Part shown: positions 50,517 to 60,086 of the stretch, one piece after another
How positions within the stretch are numbered: the stretch's first letter is position 1
Layout: every line of letters begins with the position of its first letter
Assembly (NCBI GenBank): GCA_964470455.1
Contig: CAYYCX010000009.1
Span: 16,084 to 80,083 of the forward strand
DNA length: 64,000 nt
Source: JAWXBM01 sp964470455
GTDB taxonomy: Bacteria; Pseudomonadota; Gammaproteobacteria; Xanthomonadales; SZUA-36
Reading direction: 5' to 3'
Notes under the pieces: generated by a model
The model's database searches: none
What the model was told of the DNA's origin: nothing
What the model saw: the letters and a program-made list of their open reading frames with translations, nothing else
Position numbers and translations under genes: made by a program

Positions 50517-52643
50517 TCACACCCGCTCCCTGACCGGCAACTTGAAGTCGGCAACGGATTCGCGCAGTTGCCGCACCAGGTTGGCCAGTGTGCCCATGGA
50601 GCGGGCAGTGTTGTTGGTGCCTTCCGAAGTCTGTATGGAGATATCGCGGATTTCGTTCATCTGCTCGGCCACGAGCGTTGCGGTCTTGGATTGCTCCTGC
50701 GAGACCTTGGAGTTTTCGGCAATCAGCCGCGCCAGGTCATTGGAAACCGATTCGATGCGACCCAGCGCTTCGCCGGCGTCCTCGGCTTTCTTGGCGCCGC
50801 TCACCACTTCGGAGGTGGTGGACTCCATCGATACCACGGCTTCGGCCGTGTCGGCCTGGATGTTCTGCACCAGCATTTCAATGCGCCGCGTGGCATTCGA
50901 GGCGCGCTCCGCCAGCCGCTGCACTTCATCGGCCACCACCGCGAAGCCGCGGCCGGCGCCACCGGCCGAAGCCGACTGGATGGCGGCATTCAACGCCAGT
51001 ATGTTGGTCTGTTCAGCAATGCCATTGATGAGTTCGACGATGTCGCCGATTTCCTGTGACGACTCTCCCAGCCGCTTGATACGCTTGGAGGTTTTCTGGA
51101 TCTGGTCGCGAATGGTGTCCATGCCGCTGATGGTTTGCTGCACCATGCGGGCGCCGTTGTTGGCGATTTCCACCGAGCGTTCGGCCACCTCGCTGGATTC
51201 GCTGGACCGCCTGGCCATGACATCGAGCTTCTGCGCCATGTCGTTGACGGTTTCAGTGACGGCCCGGATGTGCTCCGCCTGGCGGCCAGAGGCCTCGGCC
51301 AGCTTGCTGGTGGTGCTCATGGTTTCCTGCGCCGACTCGGCGACGGTCTGGGCCGTCATGTTGATGCCGGTCACCAGTCCGCGCAGCTGCTCCACCGCGA
51401 AGTTGACGGAATCGGCGATGGCGCCGGTCATGTCATCAGTAACCGTTGCATGAACGGTGAGATCGCCGTCCGCCAGCGACTCCATTTCGTCCAGCAGCCG
51501 CATGATGGCCTGCTGGTTGCGCTGGTTCTGCAGGTCGGCCTCCAGCGCGCGCTGACGTTCAGCTGTCAGGAATGAGCGCATCAGCCAGCCGATCAGGGCC
51601 AGCATCAGGATCAGCGCCAGCGAACCGGACCACAACGATGGCCAGATGCGGTTGGCGGAATGCTGCTGGATGGTTTGTGACAACAGCTTGGACTGGTCGA
51701 ACATGTCCTTGCTGTCGATGAAGATGCCATCCGCCGCGGCCCGCACTTCCAGCAGGTCCGCTGAAGCAGACAGGATGTATTCGATCTGTGGCCGGGCTGA
51801 CAGGAAGAGTTCGCGCACCTTGCCGAGGTCATTAAGCGCCTCGGCATTGCGTACCTGAGTTACGCCTACTACCTTGCTGCCACGCAGCAGCGAATTGAGC
51901 ATGGTTTCGAACGACTCGATTTCGCGGGCGAAATTCTCCGTGGCCGCCACGCCGTTGCTGCCGCGCAGCATGTCCTTGAGGTGCCGCAGGATACGGTCAG
52001 ACAATACCAGCTGGCGGCTGGCAACGAATATCTGGTCGCTGGGTGCGCTGGCCTGGGTGAGGGTGCGTACCGCTTCGTCAGTAAGGCTCTGGATATTCGG
52101 CAGCACGTCCATGAACGCGGTGCTGGCCTTGGCCAGTTCCAGGATCAGCTGTTCGCGTTCAATGATGGTGTGTGAGTTCTGGTCCATTCGCTGCCAGGTC
52201 GCGCTGAGCGAATCCAGCGGCATGGCCATGGCAGCCGGCAGGGGAGGCAGGCCACTGGTTTCGTCGCCGTCCTTGAGCGCCGCCATGGCATGCGAGATAT
52301 CATTGCGTGCATCGCCCAGTTCATAGAAGGCCATGAACGTGCCTTCAGCGGCTTCCGAAGCCGACTTGGCCATCTGTTGCGACAGCACCTGCACATTGGT
52401 GGAATGGCTGATCCAGGCCTGCTGGTTCCGGCTGTCTCGGGTGATGAGGTAGAAGGTCACGGAAATGAAGGCCAGCAGGATGACCAGCAAGCCCACCATG
52501 AGGTGCATGCTTTTCGAACGTTGCCGTACCGGCGTGGCAGCATCCGGCCCATGATGTGAACCGCGGCCTTCCGGTTTCAGGAAGTAGCCTTTCTGCGTAG
52601 CTGCCGGTGCGTTCTTGTGCATCAGCTTAGTTTGCGGCGCCAT
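50517..52643 (-). CDS. pilJ: PilJ-type methyl-accepting chemotaxis protein
   Basis: A 708-aa receptor with a membrane helix at about 46-68, a periplasmic sensor region, a second helix at about 332-355 and a C-terminal signalling coiled coil. The hairpin tip includes IAEQTNILALNAAIQSASAG. In Pseudomonas PilJ senses pilus-related and surface signals and drives ChpA. AGGAG lies 7 nt upstream of the ATG at 52643, supporting that start although it overlaps pilI by 17 bases. Confidence 0.9.
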   Translation of the reverse strand: MAPQTKLMHKNAPAATQKGYFLKPEGRGSHHGPDAATPVRQRSKSMHLMVGLLVILLAFISVTFYLITRDSRNQQAWISHSTNVQVLSQQMAKSASEAAEGTFMAFYELGDARNDISHAMAALKDGDETSGLPPLPAAMAMPLDSLSATWQRMDQNSHTIIEREQLILELAKASTAFMDVLPNIQSLTDEAVRTLTQASAPSDQIFVASRQLVLSDRILRHLKDMLRGSNGVAATENFAREIESFETMLNSLLRGSKVVGVTQVRNAEALNDLGKVRELFLSARPQIEYILSASADLLEVRAAADGIFIDSKDMFDQSKLLSQTIQQHSANRIWPSLWSGSLALILMLALIGWLMRSFLTAERQRALEADLQNQRNQQAIMRLLDEMESLADGDLTVHATVTDDMTGAIADSVNFAVEQLRGLVTGINMTAQTVAESAQETMSTTSKLAEASGRQAEHIRAVTETVNDMAQKLDVMARRSSESSEVAERSVEIANNGARMVQQTISGMDTIRDQIQKTSKRIKRLGESSQEIGDIVELINGIAEQTNILALNAAIQSASAGGAGRGFAVVADEVQRLAERASNATRRIEMLVQNIQADTAEAVVSMESTTSEVVSGAKKAEDAGEALGRIESVSNDLARLIAENSKVSQEQSKTATLVAEQMNEIRDISIQTSEGTNNTARSMGTLANLVRQLRESVADFKLPVRERV

Positions 52644-53187
52644 TCAAAAACTCCTGCGCGCTGAACAGACGATCCAGTTCCAGCTCGTGCCATTCTTCTT
52701 TGCCTACCCGGTGCTTCCTGCGAACCAGGCTCCCCAAATTCGAGTCCCCGGCCAATTCGGAATCCCCGGCCTCTCCCTCGATAAAATGCCGCTGGCCAAA
52801 TACTTCGTCGATCAAAAGCCCCAGCGGTGCTTTCTGCAGACTGGTGGACAGCAGGCGACTGTGCGTGGTGACCTGGCTGGGATTGCCGGTCACGAACCAG
52901 CCCAGGTCCACCAGCGTCATCAATGAGCCACGCACATTGGCCAGGCCGAGTATCCAGGGTTTGGCACCCGGCACCGGCGTTGCCGCCAGCGGCGTGAGAA
53001 TTTCCTGGATGCGTTCGATATTGCAGGCCAGGCGAGAATCGCCCATGCGAAAGGTAACGCCACTCCATTCGTGCGAGTTGCTGCTGTTAAGACTGGCTCC
53101 GGGCTGGAAGCGCTCGCCCCGCCTGGCATAGTCCTGCAGCTTGATGAAAGCTGCCCTGTTGGTAGTGGTCGTCATTTGTCCCTTCAC
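52627..53187 (-). CDS. pilI: PilI-type CheW coupling protein
   Basis: A 186-aa CheW-family adaptor (FRMGDSRLACNIERIQEILT, GAKPWILGLANVRGSLMTLVDL). It joins PilJ to the ChpA kinase. It lies between the response regulator and pilJ, as in the Pseudomonas pilGHIJK-chpA cluster. Confidence 0.9.
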   Translation of the reverse strand: MKGQMTTTTNRAAFIKLQDYARRGERFQPGASLNSSNSHEWSGVTFRMGDSRLACNIERIQEILTPLAATPVPGAKPWILGLANVRGSLMTLVDLGWFVTGNPSQVTTHSRLLSTSLQKAPLGLLIDEVFGQRHFIEGEAGDSELAGDSNLGSLVRRKHRVGKEEWHELELDRLFSAQEFLNGAAN

Positions 53188-53214
53188 TTTCCCTGTTCAT
53201 GGACCTGGACTTCA

Positions 53215-53676
53215 TCAGCTGGAGGCGTGTCGCGTAACAGCTCCCAGCAGTTCTTCCTTGGTGAATGGCTTGGTCAGGTAAAGGTCGGATCCGACGACGC
53301 GGCCACGCGCCTGGTCGAACAGACCATCCTTGCTGGTAAGCATGACCACCGGCGTCGAGCGGTACTGGGAGTTGTTCTTGATGATGGCGCAGGTCTGGTA
53401 GCCATCCAGCCGCGGCATCATGATGTCGACGAAAATCAGGTCCGGATTGTGGCGGGCAACCTTTGAGAGGGCTTCAAAGCCATTTTCAGCGGTAACGACT
53501 TCGTGGCCTTCGGTGGCCAGCATGGTTTCCGCGGAACGCCGGATGGTGGCACTGTCGTCAACCACCAGGATTCGTAATCCTGACGAGGCGGACTTGCCGG
53601 TTGAATGGCCGTTTGAATGGCCGCCTGATTGGCCGTTGAGTTTGGCAGAGGTGCCGTTGGTGTGTTCTTCGCTCAT
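53215..53676 (-). CDS. pilG: PilG-type response regulator
   Basis: A 153-aa protein: a Gly/Ser/Asn/His-rich linker of about 35 residues, then a receiver domain with RILVVDDSATIRR, the phospho-acceptor Asp in LIFVDIMMPRLDGY, and VVMLTSKD and LTKPF. PilG promotes pilus extension in Pseudomonas. The start at 53676 avoids a 24-residue leader of unlikely composition. PilH is not present next to it. Confidence 0.87.
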   Translation of the reverse strand: MSEEHTNGTSAKLNGQSGGHSNGHSTGKSASSGLRILVVDDSATIRRSAETMLATEGHEVVTAENGFEALSKVARHNPDLIFVDIMMPRLDGYQTCAIIKNNSQYRSTPVVMLTSKDGLFDQARGRVVGSDLYLTKPFTKEELLGAVTRHASS

Positions 53677-53957
53677 GAATCCATCCCTGGTTTTGTGCTG
53701 CTGTGGCCGTTCCTGGCCATGCCCGTTCTGCACTTCTGTTGCGAACACTTCCGGCTCTTTTTATGTCGCCGGGAGATCTATACTACCACTTTCCTTGCCA
53801 GAATCCAGTACTTACAACAGCTTATGATTTAATGCTGATAACCGGCCCAGCAGCGCCACTTGTGCCCGAATCGGTGCGCCCGGGTGCTGGCACCCGGCGG
53901 GTATCCTGTCGATAATAGGCAAACCATGCGCGAACAGCGGAAAACCAGGATGGACCT

Positions 53958-54956
53958 ATGGCGGTAAGCAAGTCTGAAGCAGGGCGCGGTGATCGCGATG
54001 CCCTGCACACCGGTGTGTTGATGGACCCCATCGCCGCCATCAAGACATACAAGGATTCCACTTTTGCCATGATGCTTGAAGCCCAGCGTCGCGGCCACGT
54101 GTTGTGGTACATGGAGCAGTCCGACCTGAGCGTGGTGGAAGGCGTGGCCATGGCCGGCATGCGCCGGGTGGAGGTGCGCGACCAGAAGCAGGACTGGTTC
54201 ACCCTGGGCGAGCGCGAGCTGCGCGAGCTTGGCCACCTGGATTTCATGCTGATGCGCAAGGACCCGCCGTTTGACATGGCTTATGTCTACACCACCTACA
54301 TCCTCGACCTGGCCGAGCGTGCCGGCGTGTTGGTGGTCAACCGTCCGCAGGCCTTGCGCGATGCCAACGAGAAATGCTTCATAACGCTGTTCCCGCAATG
54401 CTGCGTGCCCACGCATATCACGCAGAAATCCGCCGACATCAGGGCATTTATCCAGGTCCACGGGCTCGCTATCGTCAAACCCTTGGGCGGAATGGGCGGC
54501 GATTCCATTTTCCAGGCCCGGCCGGATGACCCCAACCTCAATGTCATCCTGGAAACCATCACGCGCGGCGACCGAGAAATGGTGATGGTGCAGCGCTACA
54601 TTCCGGAAATCGTCAAGGGCGACAAGCGCATCCTGGTGGTGGATGGCGTGGCGCAGGATTATGCGCTGGCGAGAATTCCCGGCAGTGGCGATTTCCGCGG
54701 CAACCTGGCCAAGGGTGGCCGCGGGGAAGGCGTACCGCTGAGCGACCGGGATCGCTGGATCGTCGAACAGGTTAGCCCGGAACTGAAGAAGCGCGGCATC
54801 CTGTTTGCCGGACTGGATGTGATCGGCGATTACCTGACTGAAATCAACGTCACCAGCCCCACCTGCATTCGTGAGCTGGACGCGCAGTTCGGCCTGAACA
54901 TTGCCGGCGAGCTGTTTGATGCCCTTGAGTCAAGGGTGAGCGAGCGGGCTGCATGA
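53958..54956 (+). CDS. gshB: Glutathione synthetase
   Basis: A 332-aa ATP-grasp enzyme, the second step of glutathione synthesis. Typical blocks are FMLMRKDPPFDMAYVYTTYIL, VNRPQALRDANEKCF, IVKPLGGMGGDSIF and the C-terminal EINVTSPTCIRELD. A start at 53958 gives about 15 more residues than E. coli GshB; a later Met at about residue 22 is possible. It overlaps the TonB gene by 4 bases (ATGA). Confidence 0.95.
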   Translation: MAVSKSEAGRGDRDALHTGVLMDPIAAIKTYKDSTFAMMLEAQRRGHVLWYMEQSDLSVVEGVAMAGMRRVEVRDQKQDWFTLGERELRELGHLDFMLMRKDPPFDMAYVYTTYILDLAERAGVLVVNRPQALRDANEKCFITLFPQCCVPTHITQKSADIRAFIQVHGLAIVKPLGGMGGDSIFQARPDDPNLNVILETITRGDREMVMVQRYIPEIVKGDKRILVVDGVAQDYALARIPGSGDFRGNLAKGGRGEGVPLSDRDRWIVEQVSPELKKRGILFAGLDVIGDYLTEINVTSPTCIRELDAQFGLNIAGELFDALESRVSERAA

Positions 54957-55822
54957 AGTACGCCCGCAGTGCACGCCGCCCGTGGCATGAAGACCGCTTC
55001 ATGCTGTGCCTGGTGCTGGCATTCGGTTTGCATGCAGTGCTGCTGCTGGGCGTGCACTTTGGCATCAACCTGAATCCAGCGCCGCGGCTGGCGGATACGC
55101 TGGATGTGGTGCTGGTGCGCTGGCGTTCGCAGGATGAGCCCGACAAGGCCGATTTCCTGGCCCAGGCCAACCAGCAGGGGGGCGGTGAATCCACCGAATC
55201 GCAGCGCCCATCGCGGCCGGTGAGTGGCGAGCTGCCGGTGGAGGCGCAGGGCGTGGACCAGCAGCAGAGCGTGCCGCAGTTGCCGCAGGAAACGTTGCCC
55301 GAGCGTGAGGTAATCGCGGTGGAAACGCAGCAGGCTGCGCCGGTGGAACTGAACCTGATGGAGCAGCCGGACACCGAGTCACCCAGCGCCGCCATGCTGA
55401 TGCAGCAAAGCATGAGCATGGCCAGCCTGCAGCCGCAGATCAGCCGCGAGCAGCCCGGTGAAAGCAAGCTGCCGGTCCGCAAGGTGATTTCAGCGAACAC
55501 CAAGCAATATGAATTCGCCAGTTACATGAGCGCCTGGGTGGCGAAGGTGGAACGTATTGGCAACCTCAATTACCCGGTTGAACTGCGCAGCAGAAACCTG
55601 CATGGCAACCTGGTGCTGTCGGTGGGAATCTACCCGGATGGCTCGATTGAAAGCATCGATGTGCGCCGCAGCTCCGGCATTCCCGAAGTTGACAAGGCCG
55701 CCGTCGATATCGTGACCCTGGCCGCGCCGTATGCACCGCTGCCGGACAACATCCGCGACCAGCTGGACATCCTGCACATCACCCGCACCTGGCGGTTCGG
55801 GTCCCGCTTCGGAGCGGATTGA
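54953..55822 (+). CDS. tonB: Energy transducer TonB
   Basis: A 289-aa protein with one N-terminal membrane helix (LCLVLAFGLHAVLLLGVHFGI), a long Gln/Pro/Glu-rich periplasmic spacer and a C-terminal TonB domain (LRSRNLHGNLVLSVGIYPDGSIESIDVRRSSG, then AAPYAPLP). Co-translated with gshB, as PA0406/PA0407 in P. aeruginosa. It could energise receptors such as the one at 25798 or serve the pilus locus, as proposed for TonB3. Confidence 0.92.
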   Translation: MKYARSARRPWHEDRFMLCLVLAFGLHAVLLLGVHFGINLNPAPRLADTLDVVLVRWRSQDEPDKADFLAQANQQGGGESTESQRPSRPVSGELPVEAQGVDQQQSVPQLPQETLPEREVIAVETQQAAPVELNLMEQPDTESPSAAMLMQQSMSMASLQPQISREQPGESKLPVRKVISANTKQYEFASYMSAWVAKVERIGNLNYPVELRSRNLHGNLVLSVGIYPDGSIESIDVRRSSGIPEVDKAAVDIVTLAAPYAPLPDNIRDQLDILHITRTWRFGSRFGAD

Positions 55823-55854
55823 CCGCGCTGTCAGCCCATGACTCAGCCCGTGGC

Positions 55855-56307
55855 TCAACCCGAAGCGAGCTTGAGCTCCACCGTGTTGCCGTCCGGGTCT
55901 TTGATGTAAACCGAGCGGCCAAAGCCGTTGGCGCCGTAGCGCCGGTCAAAGCCCCCGTGTTCAATGCCATGCCGGTCCAGCCAATCCAGCAAACCCGATT
56001 CATCCGTGGGGTCGATTTCCAGGCAGAAGTGATCCAGGTTGTGTGCGTCTTTGCCCGGAGCGGGTCCGCCCATGCGGCCCAGTTCGCCTTTCACGTCTAC
56101 CAGGTCAATCAACGAGCTTCCGGCGCGCAGCTGGACCAGGCCAAACCCGGGGTCCAGTTCGCGCTCCACCGGGCAACCCAGCACATCACGGTAGAACCCG
56201 ACCAATGCGCCAACGTGTTCCGTTCGTATCACCACGTGATCGATCGCGCGAATGCCAATCGGAATTTGTGCCGGGTTTTGCGCCCGATTTTCAGTGGGCC
56301 CCGCCAT
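55855..56307 (-). CDS. VOC-family protein
   Basis: A 150-aa vicinal oxygen chelate protein with two half-units: IRAIDHVVIRTEHVGALVGFYRDVLG, then NLDHFCLEIDP and VYIKDPDGNTVELK. Candidate metal ligands His and Glu are in place (DHVVI, DHFCLE, TVELK). Possible glyoxalase or fosfomycin-resistance-like fold, substrate unknown. It shares one base with the LOG gene stop. Confidence 0.87.
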   Translation of the reverse strand: MAGPTENRAQNPAQIPIGIRAIDHVVIRTEHVGALVGFYRDVLGCPVERELDPGFGLVQLRAGSSLIDLVDVKGELGRMGGPAPGKDAHNLDHFCLEIDPTDESGLLDWLDRHGIEHGGFDRRYGANGFGRSVYIKDPDGNTVELKLASG

Positions 56308-56888
56308 CAGGTTTCGTCCGGCCCGATCCACTTGCGCACCTGCGGCGGCTGGTAGGCGCTGAAACGGTCCAGCAGGGCGCCGGGCTCCTGCTCCATGATG
56401 ATCATCGGCTTGTATTCCTCGCGCACGAAACGTTCGTCCATGGCATGTTGCAGGAACAGCGCCAGGTGGGCGAAGTAGTTGGCCACGTTCAGCAGCCCGC
56501 AGGGTTTGGAGTGAATGCCGAGCTGTGCCCAGGTGAGGATCTCGAAAATTTCCTCAAAGGTACCCCAGCCGCCGGGCAGGGCGATAAACCCATCAGCCAG
56601 ATCGGCCATGTGGGCCTTGCGCTCGTGCATGGAGGTGACCACGATCAGTTCGGACAGCCTGGTATGCGCGACCTCTCGTGTTGCCAGGCTTTGCGGAATC
56701 ACACCTATCGCTTCGCCGCCGTGTTCCAGTACCGCATCCGCGACCGCGCCCATCACGCCGATACTCGCACCGCCGTAGACCAGCCCGATATTCCGCCGAA
56801 CCAGTTCACGCCCCAGTTCCGCCGCCGCCTCCCGATAATCCGGCAGTCGACCCGGATTGGATCCGCAATAGACGCAAATCCGTTTCAT
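56307..56888 (-). CDS. LOG-family protein (nucleoside 5'-monophosphate phosphoribohydrolase-like)
   Basis: A 193-aa Rossmann-fold protein with the family's catalytic motif PGGWGTFEEIFE and the N-terminal VYCGSNPG and GLVYGGASIGVMG. LOG proteins release the base from AMP or cytokinin nucleotides. An upstream frame to 57017 is overlapped by pyrB and rejected. It starts 7 bases after the pyrB stop. Confidence 0.9.
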   Translation of the reverse strand: MKRICVYCGSNPGRLPDYREAAAELGRELVRRNIGLVYGGASIGVMGAVADAVLEHGGEAIGVIPQSLATREVAHTRLSELIVVTSMHERKAHMADLADGFIALPGGWGTFEEIFEILTWAQLGIHSKPCGLLNVANYFAHLALFLQHAMDERFVREEYKPMIIMEQEPGALLDRFSAYQPPQVRKWIGPDET

Positions 56889-56895
56889 GCCGGCA

Positions 56896-57819
56896 TCATT
56901 CAATCTGCCCGGCCAATGCCAGTAGCACCGCCATGCGCGTATGCAGGCCGTTGCGCACCTGCTTGCGGACCAGCGACTGCGGGCCATCCGCCACGGGCGA
57001 GGCGATTTCCACACCACGGTTCATGGGCCCGGGATGCAGCACCACGGCGCCGGGCGCGGCCAGCGCCATGCGTTCTTCGGTAAGGCCCCAGGCCTGGTGA
57101 TAATCCTCAGCCGCCGGGATGGCCAGGCCGAAAATCCGCTCTTTCTGGATACGCAGCATCATCACCACATCGGCTCCTGTCAGGGCTTTCTCGAAGTCCT
57201 CATAGACTTTCGCACTCGGGGCCAGGATCCGGCGCGGCATGAACTCGGCAGGGCCGGTCACGCGCAATTCCTGCACGCCCAGCCGTGGCAGCAGGTCCAG
57301 GCAGGACCGCGCCACGCGCGAATGCTTGATATCGCCCGCCAGCACCACCTTGAGGCCACTCAGTTGGCCAAAATGCTGTTTCAGCGTGACCGCATCCAGC
57401 AAGGCCTGGGTGGGGTGCGCGCTGGTGCCATCGCCGGCGTTGATGACGTGAGTCTCGTCCAGCGCGCGCTCCGCCAACATTTCCGCCGTGCCTTCGATGT
57501 CGTGACGCACCACCAGGAAATCCGGCCGCATGGCCTGCAGCGCGTCAAAAGTGTCCTCCAGGGATTCACCTTTCTCCACCGAGCTGCCCTGGCTGGAGAT
57601 GTTGATCACCTGCACACCCAGCCGCAGCGCGGCGGTTTCAAACGACACGCGGGTACGGGTGCTGGGTTCACAGAACAGGTTGATCAGCAATTGCCCGGCC
57701 AGCCGGTTGCGGTATTGCTGCGGTTGCGCGGCAATGTCCAGCGCCAGCTGGATCAACTGTTCCAGTTGCGCATCGCTGCAGCCATCGGTGTGGGTGAAAT
57801 GACGAAGTCGCTGGAACAT
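56896..57819 (-). CDS. pyrB: Aspartate carbamoyltransferase catalytic subunit
   Basis: A 307-aa ATCase with the carbamoyl-phosphate motif PSTRTRVSFE, then HPTQALLD, GDIKHSRVARS and HPGPMNRGVEI. It commits carbamoyl phosphate to pyrimidine synthesis. No pyrC-like or pyrI gene follows within the window; a VOC and a LOG gene are downstream. Confidence 0.95.
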   Translation of the reverse strand: MFQRLRHFTHTDGCSDAQLEQLIQLALDIAAQPQQYRNRLAGQLLINLFCEPSTRTRVSFETAALRLGVQVINISSQGSSVEKGESLEDTFDALQAMRPDFLVVRHDIEGTAEMLAERALDETHVINAGDGTSAHPTQALLDAVTLKQHFGQLSGLKVVLAGDIKHSRVARSCLDLLPRLGVQELRVTGPAEFMPRRILAPSAKVYEDFEKALTGADVVMMLRIQKERIFGLAIPAAEDYHQAWGLTEERMALAAPGAVVLHPGPMNRGVEIASPVADGPQSLVRKQVRNGLHTRMAVLLALAGQIE

Positions 57820-57863
57820 CAGGTTTCTGCCTGCCTGTGGTTGGCTGTTTCGGATTGTCCCGC

Positions 57864-58352
57864 TCAGGCGGGATTCGCAGGCAGTGATTGTAACCAGTTT
57901 TGCAGGATCAGTTGAGCGGCCACCGAATCCAGCCGTTTGGCATCCTTGCGCCGGGCCTGGCCGCTGGCGCGCTGGGCCACGAAGCTTTCCGCCGCGGCCT
58001 GCGAGCTGAAGCGCTCATCGTGGAAGGCGCAGGGCCGGGAGAACCGGTTTTCAAGCGCGGCGCCGAACTGGCGCGCCAGCTTTGACATGTCCGTCTCGTT
58101 GCCTTCGGTGTCCAGCGGCAGGCCCACCAGGAACTGGCTGGGTTTCCAGGTTTTCACCAGCCTTTCGATGGCGTTCCAGTCCGGGGCTTGACTCCCGCCT
58201 CCAGTTTTGGCCTGGCCGTTGCTGATGGTTTCAAGGCTGTTGGCGGTACGTGTGGTGGCCTGGCCAATGGCGGTGCCGATACGGCGCAGGCCAAAATCAA
58301 AACACAAAACGTAACCGGTGGGAATAGTGGGTGCTTTCGCCTTGTCAGGCAT
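57864..58352 (-). CDS. ruvX: Putative pre-16S rRNA nuclease RuvX/YqgF
   Basis: A 162-aa RNase-H-fold protein: CFDFGLRRIGTAIGQ at the N-terminus, FLVGLPLDTEGNETD, DERFSSQAA and KRLDSVAAQLIL near the C-terminus. The family processes the 5' end of 16S rRNA. Start at 58352 overlaps yqgE by 8 bases; the longer frame to 58412 is less likely. Confidence 0.93.
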   Translation of the reverse strand: MPDKAKAPTIPTGYVLCFDFGLRRIGTAIGQATTRTANSLETISNGQAKTGGGSQAPDWNAIERLVKTWKPSQFLVGLPLDTEGNETDMSKLARQFGAALENRFSRPCAFHDERFSSQAAAESFVAQRASGQARRKDAKRLDSVAAQLILQNWLQSLPANPA

Positions 58353-59022
58353 GCCCACCGGCACCGTGCAGCCGGTCAATCTTGATGCCCAGCCGGTCCA
58401 GTGCGCCTTCAAACCGGCTCAACAGCGGCATGTCAAAGACGATGGCGCTGTCTGCTTCAACCGAGAGCCAGGCATTCTGGCGCATCTCGCCCTCGAGCTG
58501 CCCGCCGCCCCAGCCGGCGTAACCAAGCGCAACCACGAACTTGGCCGGGCCATCGCCAAGCGCAATCGCCGCCAGCACATCCCGCGAGGTCGTGACCATG
58601 ATTTCGGGTGAAACCTGCATGCTGGACTCGTAGCCCTCGATTGGGGAATGCAGCACGAAGCCACGATCCGGCGCTACCGGCCCGCCTTCCAGCACCGGCA
58701 GGGTGCGAATGGCTTCGTTATCGCAATCGATGTGCAGCTGCGCCAGGATTTCGCCCAGGGAGAACTCCGACTGGCGATTGATGGTGATGCCGATGGCGCC
58801 CTCTTCATTGTGCTGGCACAACAACGTGACGCTGCCGGCGAAATTATCGTCCGTCATGCCGGGCATGGCGATCAGCATCTGTTGATCGAGGTAACCGCTG
58901 ATGACGCCCGCGCGTCTCGCTCCGGGCTTTTCCGCTGCGGGAGTTTCCGCCGCTGGTTTTTCCACTCTGGCTTTTTCCATTTCCATGTGCTCCAGATTGG
59001 GCTTCAGGCCGGTACTTTTCAA
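58345..59022 (-). CDS. yqgE: YqgE family protein (UPF0301/DUF179)
   Basis: A 225-aa protein whose core begins DQQMLIAMPGMTDDNF and contains LGYAGWGGGQLEGEM, the standard YqgE blocks. Function unknown. It is coupled with ruvX in nearly all gammaproteobacteria. About 45 N-terminal residues rich in Ala, Pro, Glu and Lys precede the core, longer than in most relatives. Confidence 0.92.
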   Translation of the reverse strand: MKSTGLKPNLEHMEMEKARVEKPAAETPAAEKPGARRAGVISGYLDQQMLIAMPGMTDDNFAGSVTLLCQHNEEGAIGITINRQSEFSLGEILAQLHIDCDNEAIRTLPVLEGGPVAPDRGFVLHSPIEGYESSMQVSPEIMVTTSRDVLAAIALGDGPAKFVVALGYAGWGGGQLEGEMRQNAWLSVEADSAIVFDMPLLSRFEGALDRLGIKIDRLHGAGGHA

Positions 59023-59239
59023 GTCGGCTCTGTGCAGCCTGTTGCGCCGGAATCAATCCCTCCATTGCAGTTTCGCAGAGCCTGTGCGGCAGCGCCTGCA
59101 CGCCTTGCTTGCTACAATAGCATTCCTTTCCATTCCGGCAAGTGTGCCGGGCCACGAAAACCCGCAGATCGCCGTTTTGGACAAGAAACCCGGATCAAAA
59201 TTTCATTCCGGCCCGTCACAGGCCGAGGCCGAATCGCGC

Positions 59240-59914
59240 ATGCGGCAGATTCGCAGCTTTGTCCTGCGTGCCGGCCGCCTGACTGAGGGCCAGCAGCGGG
59301 CGCTGGACGAATTACTGCCGAAATTCAGCGTGAGTCCCGGGAACGACTGGCTGGACCTGGCCGGGCTGTTCGGTAATCCAAGGCCGGTCATAGTTGAAAT
59401 CGGCTTTGGCAATGGCGATGCCACCTGGCAAATGGCCCGGCAAAGCCCGCAGGAGAATTTCATCGGCGTGGAGGTTCACCGCCCCGGTGTGGGGCATTTG
59501 CTGCTGCAGCTGGAAAAACATGGCATCAACAATGTGCGGGTTGCCTGTGAAGACGGCGTTGAGTTCCTGAGGCGGCGAATACCGCCCGGTAGCCTGGAAG
59601 GGCTGCGCCTCTATTTTCCGGACCCATGGCCCAAAAAACGCCATCACAAACGCCGCATCGTGCAGCCGTCCTTTGCGGCTTTGCTGGCAGAAAAACTCAC
59701 TCCGGGTGGTATCGCGCACTTTGCCACCGACTGGCAGAACTATGCCGAGCACATGCTGGACGTCATGCGGGAAAACCCTGCCTTTGAGAACCTGTCCGAT
59801 ACCGGGGATTACAGTTCGCGCCCCGCTTGGCGGCCGTTGACCAAGTATGAAAAGCGGGGAGAAAGATTGGGCCATGCGGTGTACGACCTGTTGTTTATCA
59901 GGCGCAGCGATTGA
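59240..59914 (+). CDS. trmB: tRNA (guanine-N7)-methyltransferase
   Basis: A 224-aa enzyme methylating G46 of tRNAs. MRQIRSFVLRAGRLTEGQQ is the normal family opening. The SAM motif EIGFGNGDATWQMA, the FPDPWPKKRHHKRRI motif and the FATDWQNYAEHML helix are intact. A GTG at 59144 would add 32 residues, similar to the extensions of some relatives, so the start is not fixed. Confidence 0.93.
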   Translation: MRQIRSFVLRAGRLTEGQQRALDELLPKFSVSPGNDWLDLAGLFGNPRPVIVEIGFGNGDATWQMARQSPQENFIGVEVHRPGVGHLLLQLEKHGINNVRVACEDGVEFLRRRIPPGSLEGLRLYFPDPWPKKRHHKRRIVQPSFAALLAEKLTPGGIAHFATDWQNYAEHMLDVMRENPAFENLSDTGDYSSRPAWRPLTKYEKRGERLGHAVYDLLFIRRSD

Positions 59915-60086
59915 GCCGAAGGTCAAGTGCTGCATGGTTTCGGGCCCGGCGCCGGGTTAGGATAAACTTTCACAGCAGGCAGAAGGGTGGTGCGGAAGTG
60001 CAGCCTGGCGATTACGAGATTGAAAGCCGGAAACGGGCGATGCCGGTTGCGGCCTGCCCACGGCACCTGATGAAGGAGATTTCGTC

